The translations under genes and the position numbers were made by a program. A stretch of DNA of 64,000 nt from Hyphomicrobiales bacterium (lineage in GTDB: Bacteria > Pseudomonadota > Alphaproteobacteria > Rhizobiales > Rhizobiaceae). The DNA is taken from contig UBJR01000028.1 of assembly GCA_900465675.1 (NCBI GenBank), positions 62,001 to 126,000 on the forward strand, given 5' to 3'. The notes under the pieces were generated by a model, which saw only the letters and a program-made list of their open reading frames with translations, was not told the DNA's origin and did no database searches. Within the stretch, counting starts at the first letter, position 1; each line of letters starts with the position of its first letter. Below, in pieces: positions 59,631-64,000 of this stretch.

Positions 59631-60102
59631 TTCCAACCTCCAAAAGCGATTCCGCCAGGACCCCATGCCCAGGCTTGGAAATCAAAATCGGAAGCGCGCG
59701 CTTTCCGTATCGGATAGCAGCAACCAAAAGTGGTTGTCAGGTCTCCGATCGATACAGTATCAGAATATACGTAGATTCTAATATTGTGTAGGAGTTTCGC
59801 GCTAAGGTTGGTTTTGACTACTTGTACAGCTAAGAAGCTGTAAACGAAATCGGCAAGACTGCGTCTATAATATTTTCTATTGCGTAATTTCTGGAAAGTG
59901 CCGAATTATATAGTGATTGTTTTCATTGTGGTTTCAGGGAGTTTCCTTGCCTGAAAGCATATGTGGCTATTCTCGTAGAATAGGTGCGAAGGACGAGACG
60001 TCAAATCGATACTTGTCTATGATGATATTCTAATTCAATCAAAAATTAGGGGCGACGGCTGGTTTTGACAGCACGCCTTGCTTGCAGAGATGCAAAGAAA
60101 AA
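59631..60102. repeat. AT-richer non-coding region with an imperfect long direct repeat
   Basis: The gap to the chemoreceptor gene (about 518 bp) has no credible gene and is clearly AT-richer than its surroundings. It contains two copies of an ordered motif set. ATCGATAC, ATTCTAAT and TGGTTTTGAC occur at 59748, 59775 and 59809, and again at 60005, 60027 and 60060. Each copy is followed by a small hairpin with a GA-rich four-base loop: TACAGCT-AAGA-AGCTGTA (59825-59842) and TTGCA-GAGA-TGCAA (60082-60095). Other inverted repeats are CAACCA-AAAG-TGGTTG (59721-59736) and GATAC-A-GTATC (59751-59761). Confidence 0.6.
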
Positions 60103-60124
60103 CCGGCCCTGCAAACAGGGCCGG
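60093..60124 (-). terminator. Rho-independent terminator of the double-PAS chemoreceptor gene
   Basis: A 9 bp perfect stem (ccggccctg / cagggccgg, loop caaa or tttg). On the minus strand it is followed by TTTTTCTTT. Confidence 0.9.
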
Positions 60125-60148
60125 AGAGCAGGTGTGCTTGAGTGGAGA

Positions 60149-61900
60149 TCAGAATTCTTCCCAGTTGTCGGCGGCCGGTGCGGCTGAACCGTGCGCTCTG
60201 GCAACACGGGCGACAAGCTGCAGAGCCGGAGAGGTATGTCTCGCAGCTGGACGATGCTGCATCTCGTTGCCGAGGCGGAACTGACTGAGCAGGGCTCTCA
60301 GCACCTCTGCCTCGGAGGTCAGCTTGTGGCTTGCTGCGGTGCTTTCCTCGACCATGGCGGCATTCTGTTGCGTCGCCTGGTCCATCGAATTGACGGCTTG
60401 ATTGATTTCTTTGATGCCTGTCGCCTGTTCGCGTGATCCTTCGACAATGGCCGCGACATTGGTATTGATGTCGGCGACTTGGCTGACGATCTCTTCGAGC
60501 GCCCGGCCAGTCTGGCCGACGAGATCGACGCCATTCTTGACGAACTCGCTGGACTGGTTGATCAGCGCCTTGATTTCCTTGGCAGCACTTGCCGAGCGCT
60601 GGGCGAGTTCGCGCACTTCCTGGGCGACGACGGCAAAGCCCTTGCCCGCCTCACCGGCGCGTGCGGCCTCGACACCGGCATTCAGCGCCAGCAGATTGGT
60701 CTGGAAGGCGATATCGTCGATGACGCCGATGATGTTGGTGATCTCGCGGGACGACTGCTCGATCTGCCCCATTGCCGAGACTGCATTGCGCACGACGATA
60801 CCGGATTGCTCGGCGCCATGCTTCGTCTTGGCCACGAGCTGACCGGCCTCGCCGGCGCGGTGGCTGGAGTCGTTGACGGTGGTGGTGATCTGCTCCAGTG
60901 CAGCGGCCGTCTCTTCAATGGACGCCGCCTGCTGCTCCGTGCGTTTCGAGAAGGAATCGGCTGCCGCACCGATCTCGTGAGACCCGGCGGCGATCGCGGC
61001 CGTGTTCTCGCCGATCGTCACCATCGTATCCCGCAGCTTTTCCAGCGCAGTGTTGAAATCGTGGCGCAATTGCTCCATCGATGGGACGAAGGCGGTATTG
61101 ACCGTCTGCGTCAGGTCGCCCTCCGCGAGATGTTTCAAAGCGCTGCCAAGCTGGCTGATCGCGCTCATTCGCTCGGTCACGTCGGTGGCGAACTTGACGA
61201 CCTTGTAGACGCGGCCATCGGCGCCGATGATCGGGTTGTAGGCGGCCTGGATCCAGATCTCCTTGCCGCCCTTGCCATAACGAACGAACTCGTTGGCGAT
61301 GAACTCGCCGCCTGCCAGCCGCCGCCAGAAATTGGCATAGTCTTCGGTGCGGGCATAGGCCGGATCGCAGAACATGCTGTGATGCTTTCCAGCGATTTCG
61401 GAGAGGCTGTAGCCTAAGCCTCTACAGAAATTCTCGTTGGCCGTCAGGATCTCGCCGTTCGGCTTGAATTCGATGACGGCCTGAGACCGGGAGATCGCAT
61501 CGAGCTTGCCGGCGTCGTCGATCGCCTGACGCTTGGCCGCGGTGATGTCGGTGGCAAACTTGACGACCTTGAAGGGCTTTCCGCCCTTGAGCACGGGATT
61601 ATAGGTCGCTTGGATCCAGATCTCACGGCCGCCCTTTGCCAGCCGCTTGTAAGCGCCAGCATCATGTTCGCCGCGGCCAAGCCGGGTCCAGAAATCGCGG
61701 TATTCCGCGGTTGCGACCAAGGCCGGATCGCAGAACATGCTGTGATGTTTGCCGGTGATCTCATCGAGACTGTAGCCGAGCGCCCGGCAGAAGTTCTCGT
61801 TGGCCTTCAGGACATTGCCTTTCAGATCAAATTCGATAACGGCTTGAGATTTCGAAATGGCATCAAGAATGTATTTTGCATCGGAAGATAAACCCAGCAT
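60149..61900 (-). CDS. Soluble chemoreceptor with two PAS domains
   Basis: A 583-residue methyl-accepting chemotaxis protein without signal peptide or transmembrane helices, so cytoplasmic. Two tandem PAS domains (about 12-120 and 133-243) are near-copies of each other: both have SQAVIEF..G, ANENFCR.LGYSL.EI.GKHHSMFCDP and EIWIQA.YNP followed by KVVKFATDIT/VTE. A HAMP-like LGSALKHLAEGDLTQTV region leads to the signalling domain with the MCP hairpin tip IAFQTNLLALNAGVEAARAGEAGKGFAVVAQEVRELAQRS. The C-terminus is NWEEF, the CheR/CheB docking pentapeptide type. The HHSMFC motif suggests heme- or redox-linked sensing as in aerotaxis PAS proteins, but that is inference. Confidence 0.93.
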   Translation of the reverse strand: MLGLSSDAKYILDAISKSQAVIEFDLKGNVLKANENFCRALGYSLDEITGKHHSMFCDPALVATAEYRDFWTRLGRGEHDAGAYKRLAKGGREIWIQATYNPVLKGGKPFKVVKFATDITAAKRQAIDDAGKLDAISRSQAVIEFKPNGEILTANENFCRGLGYSLSEIAGKHHSMFCDPAYARTEDYANFWRRLAGGEFIANEFVRYGKGGKEIWIQAAYNPIIGADGRVYKVVKFATDVTERMSAISQLGSALKHLAEGDLTQTVNTAFVPSMEQLRHDFNTALEKLRDTMVTIGENTAAIAAGSHEIGAAADSFSKRTEQQAASIEETAAALEQITTTVNDSSHRAGEAGQLVAKTKHGAEQSGIVVRNAVSAMGQIEQSSREITNIIGVIDDIAFQTNLLALNAGVEAARAGEAGKGFAVVAQEVRELAQRSASAAKEIKALINQSSEFVKNGVDLVGQTGRALEEIVSQVADINTNVAAIVEGSREQATGIKEINQAVNSMDQATQQNAAMVEESTAASHKLTSEAEVLRALLSQFRLGNEMQHRPAARHTSPALQLVARVARAHGSAAPAADNWEEF

Positions 61901-62134
61901 CCCCGTTCCCCAATCATGTGCCGACGCTCTCGCCAGGCAAAGTTGATGAACTTACAGCTTTTGGATTTGAGGTCGGATTAATCGCGCTATACGCGAAAAT
62001 CGCAACTATCAGAAATCGTAATACTGTCAGTTCGCAACCCATGATGATGGTGTGAAGGTTAATTTAGGGTATAAAAGAGATTGCTAATAAGATTTGTTTT
62101 TACGCCAAGTTCTTATGGGTGATTTCTACTGGGC
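61901..62134. other. Intergenic region upstream of the double-PAS chemoreceptor gene
   Basis: An AT-rich gap of about 234 bp before the cheW terminator. It should contain the promoter of the chemoreceptor gene, but I find no convincing -35/-10 pair or repeat. Confidence 0.4.
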
Positions 62135-62163
62135 ACAAAAAAAGCCGCCTCGACGGCGGCTTT
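62135..62163 (-). terminator. Rho-independent terminator after cheW
   Basis: A 9 bp perfect stem (aaagccgcc / ggcggcttt, loop tcgac). On the minus strand it is followed by a run of T, 25 bases past the cheW stop. Confidence 0.9.
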
Positions 62164-62187
62164 GATTTCGTGTGGCGCTGCCTTCCG

Positions 62188-62667
62188 TTAAGCGGCAACG
62201 AGTTCTTCGGCTTCGCTTTCCTTGAACATCTTCGCGAGGTTCAGGAAGCAGATCATGCCGTTTTCGGAGGCGATGATACCTTCGCAATAGGCGCGATCGA
62301 AGGAGGCGGTGACCTCAGGAACGGGCTGAACTTGGCCGGAAGAGATCGTCAGGATGTCCGAGACGCGGTCGACGAGCATGCCGATGACCATGCTGTGCAC
62401 TTCCGCAACAACGATGGCGCTGCGTTCATTGGCGACCGTGCTCTTCATGCCGAGCTTGTAGGCGAGGTCGATGATCGGGATTACAGAGCCGCGCAGGTTC
62501 ATCACGCCGATGACATCCGACGGTGCATGCGGGATCGGGGTGGAGGGCGCCCAGCCGCGGATTTCGCGGATGGTCGTCGTCTTCACGCAGAATTCCTGAT
62601 CGTGCAGCCGGAAGGCAATGATCTCGAGCGTGTCGCCACTGAAACTATTGGAATTAATGGTGCTCAT
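62188..62667 (-). CDS. cheW: Chemotaxis coupling protein CheW
   Basis: An adaptor linking chemoreceptors to the CheA kinase. The 159-residue product has the CheW beta-barrel motifs IIAFRLHDQEFCVKTTTIREIRGW, PHAPSDVIGVMNLRGSVIPIIDLAYKLGM, IGMLVDRVSDILTI and the GIIASENGMICFLNLAKMF end, with intact NLRG. The ATG at 62667 overlaps the chemoreceptor stop by one base (TAATG), so the pair is translationally coupled. It may serve this receptor specifically, although other CheW genes are probably elsewhere. A terminator follows. Confidence 0.96.
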   Translation of the reverse strand: MSTINSNSFSGDTLEIIAFRLHDQEFCVKTTTIREIRGWAPSTPIPHAPSDVIGVMNLRGSVIPIIDLAYKLGMKSTVANERSAIVVAEVHSMVIGMLVDRVSDILTISSGQVQPVPEVTASFDRAYCEGIIASENGMICFLNLAKMFKESEAEELVAA

Positions 62668-64000
62668 TAGAAATCTTCCCAATTCTCGTAAGCCAGAGCG
62701 GCTGCGCCGCCATTGGCGCGAACATTCGTTACGCGTTGACCACGTGGCGTTGCGCGTGCGGCAGGCGCTTCTGTGGCTTTGGTGTTGAGCTTAGCGAAAG
62801 AGTGTTGCGCAAATCTAAATTGCGACAGCAGCACCCGGAGGTTTTCGGCTTCCTTCGAGAGTTTGCCGCTGGCAGCCGTGGTCTCCTCGACCATGGAGGC
62901 ATTGTCCTGCGTGACCTGGTCCATTGCGTTGACGGCCTTGTTGATCTCCGTCAGCCCGGTGGACTGCTCGCGGGCAGCTGTGACAATGGCCACGACATTG
63001 CCGTCGATCTCGGTGACCTGCGAGACGATCTCTTCCAGAGCGCTGCCGGTTTCACCGACCAGCGTTACGCCACTCTTGACGTGTTCGGACGAGGCGGTGA
63101 TCAGCGTCTTGATTTCCTTTGCCGCGTTCGCCGAGCGTTGGGCGAGTTCGCGTACTTCCTGCGCGACGACGGCAAACCCCTTGCCAGCTTCGCCGGCCCG
63201 GGCAGCCTCGACACCGGCATTCAGGGCCAAAAGATTGGTCTGAAACGCTATTTCATCGATGACGCTGATGATGTTGCTGATCTCGCGCGACGAATTGGCG
63301 ATCTGATCCATGGCGCCGATCGCCTTGCGGACGATGCTGCCGGAATGTCCGGCGCCAAGCTTCGTCTTGGCCACCAGGTCGCCAGCCTCACCGGCGCGCT
63401 TGGCGCTGTCGGCCACTGTCTGGGTGATCTGCTCGAGGGCGGCGGCTGTCTCCTCAACGGTTGCTGCCTGCCGCTCCGTCCGCCTGGACAATTCGCCGGC
63501 AGCGGTCGTCATTTCGCGGGAGCCGTGCGCGATGGCATCGGTGTTTTCAGCAACGGTGCGCATGGCGCCGCTGAGACGTTCGACGGCGCTGTTGAAATCG
63601 ACGCGGACCTTGTCGAGAGCTGGAAGGAATGGTGTCTCAATGGCGCCGGTCAGGTCGCCGGCGGCAAGGCGCGTCAGTCCTTCACCGAGTTCATCGACGG
63701 CCTGGACGCGGCTGGTGATATCGGTCGCAAACTTGACGACCTTGAAGACGCGACCGTTCATGTCGAAGATCGGGTTGTAGGACGCCTGGATCCAGACGAC
63801 TTTACCGCCCTTGCCGACTCGCTTGAACTCTTCGGCAACGAACTGGCCGGCGGCAAGCTTGGTCCAGAATTCGCGGTAGGCAGGCGAGGCCGTATAGGCC
63901 GTTTCGCAGAACATGCTGTGATGCTTTCCGCGGATTTCCTCCAGACTGTAGCCGAGGACGGAAAGGAAGTTGCCGTTTGCGGTCAAGATCTCGCCGGACG
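62667..64000 (-). CDS. PAS-containing soluble chemoreceptor (N-terminus beyond window)
   Basis: A partial chemoreceptor; the frame is open to the window end, so the true start lies outside. The visible part has one PAS domain (ending EIRGKHHSMFCETAYTAS ... VKFATDITSR) and a linker. A full signalling domain follows with IAFQTNLLALNAGVEAARAGEAGKGFAVVAQEVRELAQRSANA. The C-terminus is NWEDF, again a docking pentapeptide. It is strongly similar to the double-PAS receptor at 60149-61900, so the two are paralogues by duplication. The internal TTG at 63984-63986 is not the start. It is coupled to cheW. Confidence 0.93.
   Translation of the reverse strand, partial: SGEILTANGNFLSVLGYSLEEIRGKHHSMFCETAYTASPAYREFWTKLAAGQFVAEEFKRVGKGGKVVWIQASYNPIFDMNGRVFKVVKFATDITSRVQAVDELGEGLTRLAAGDLTGAIETPFLPALDKVRVDFNSAVERLSGAMRTVAENTDAIAHGSREMTTAAGELSRRTERQAATVEETAAALEQITQTVADSAKRAGEAGDLVAKTKLGAGHSGSIVRKAIGAMDQIANSSREISNIISVIDEIAFQTNLLALNAGVEAARAGEAGKGFAVVAQEVRELAQRSANAAKEIKTLITASSEHVKSGVTLVGETGSALEEIVSQVTEIDGNVVAIVTAAREQSTGLTEINKAVNAMDQVTQDNASMVEETTAASGKLSKEAENLRVLLSQFRFAQHSFAKLNTKATEAPAARATPRGQRVTNVRANGGAAALAYENWEDF

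Overview
This 64 kb window reads as chromosomal backbone of a Rhizobiaceae bacterium (Rhizobium/Agrobacterium type). The evidence is consistently GC-rich coding sequence, the alphaproteobacterial layout sdhCDAB ... mdh-sucCD-sucA-sucB-lpd, the five-gene F1-ATPase operon atpHAGDC, the hemC-hemD-hemX-hemY block, an Omp19-type lipoprotein, a rhizobial-type intergenic palindromic repeat, and soluble PAS-containing chemoreceptors ending in a WE-x-F motif. I see no rRNA, tRNA, CRISPR array, prophage or insertion sequence.

Layout. 1-5 kb: 3' end of a PhoD-like phosphatase, typA, a GNAT acetyltransferase, a MEKHLA/PAS protein, ppa, and yggT-yggU on the minus strand. 5-12.2 kb: an MFS exporter, then a minus-strand block reading hemC, hemD, a mitofilin/HemX-like protein, hemY, a TerB-like protein and a class I amidotransferase. 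12.2-16.2 kb: tsaD-gpsA-YciI-EVE-methyltransferase, with a small secreted protein facing them. 16.4-33.1 kb: the TCA cluster. sdhCDAB is followed by an Omp19-like lipoprotein and zapE, then mdh-sucC-sucD-sucA-sucB. Three non-TCA genes (a DUF4241 protein, a small exported four-cysteine protein and an SDR) are coupled between sucB and lpdA. 33.1-39.6 kb: an intergenic palindromic repeat, a TraB/GumN protein, xerC, a solitary RecF/OLD-like ATPase, priA and a small membrane protein. 39.8-45 kb: atpHAGDC, with an extra 77-residue cysteine-containing protein translationally coupled between atpD and atpC. 45-49.5 kb: an aldo/keto reductase, glpD, its likely DeoR/GlpR regulator and a divergent SDR, with shared TTTCGTTTT-type motifs. 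49.5-58.7 kb: ArsR and LysR regulators, NAD-dependent molybdenum/tungsten formate dehydrogenase fdsG-fdsB-fdsA-fdhD-fdsD, and an oxalate/formate-antiporter-family transporter. 58.8-64 kb: a secreted glycine-rich/collagen-like repeat protein, an AT-richer 518 bp gap holding an imperfect long direct repeat, a cytoplasmic double-PAS chemoreceptor, then a second PAS chemoreceptor (cut by the window end) coupled to cheW.

How the genes fit together: most of the window is central energy metabolism (succinate to malate oxidation, the 2-oxoglutarate and succinyl-CoA steps, F1-ATPase, glycerol-3-phosphate and formate oxidation), with tetrapyrrole synthesis and aerotaxis/chemotaxis-type sensing. The main things worth a second look are the extra gene in the atp operon, the three-gene insert in the suc-lpd operon, two exact TTAA-N7-TTAA (CtrA-type) sites, palindromes upstream of mdh and fdsG, and the duplicated non-coding element near 60 kb. 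Coordinates and motifs were read by eye. Family names rest on recognised motifs, not on database searches.
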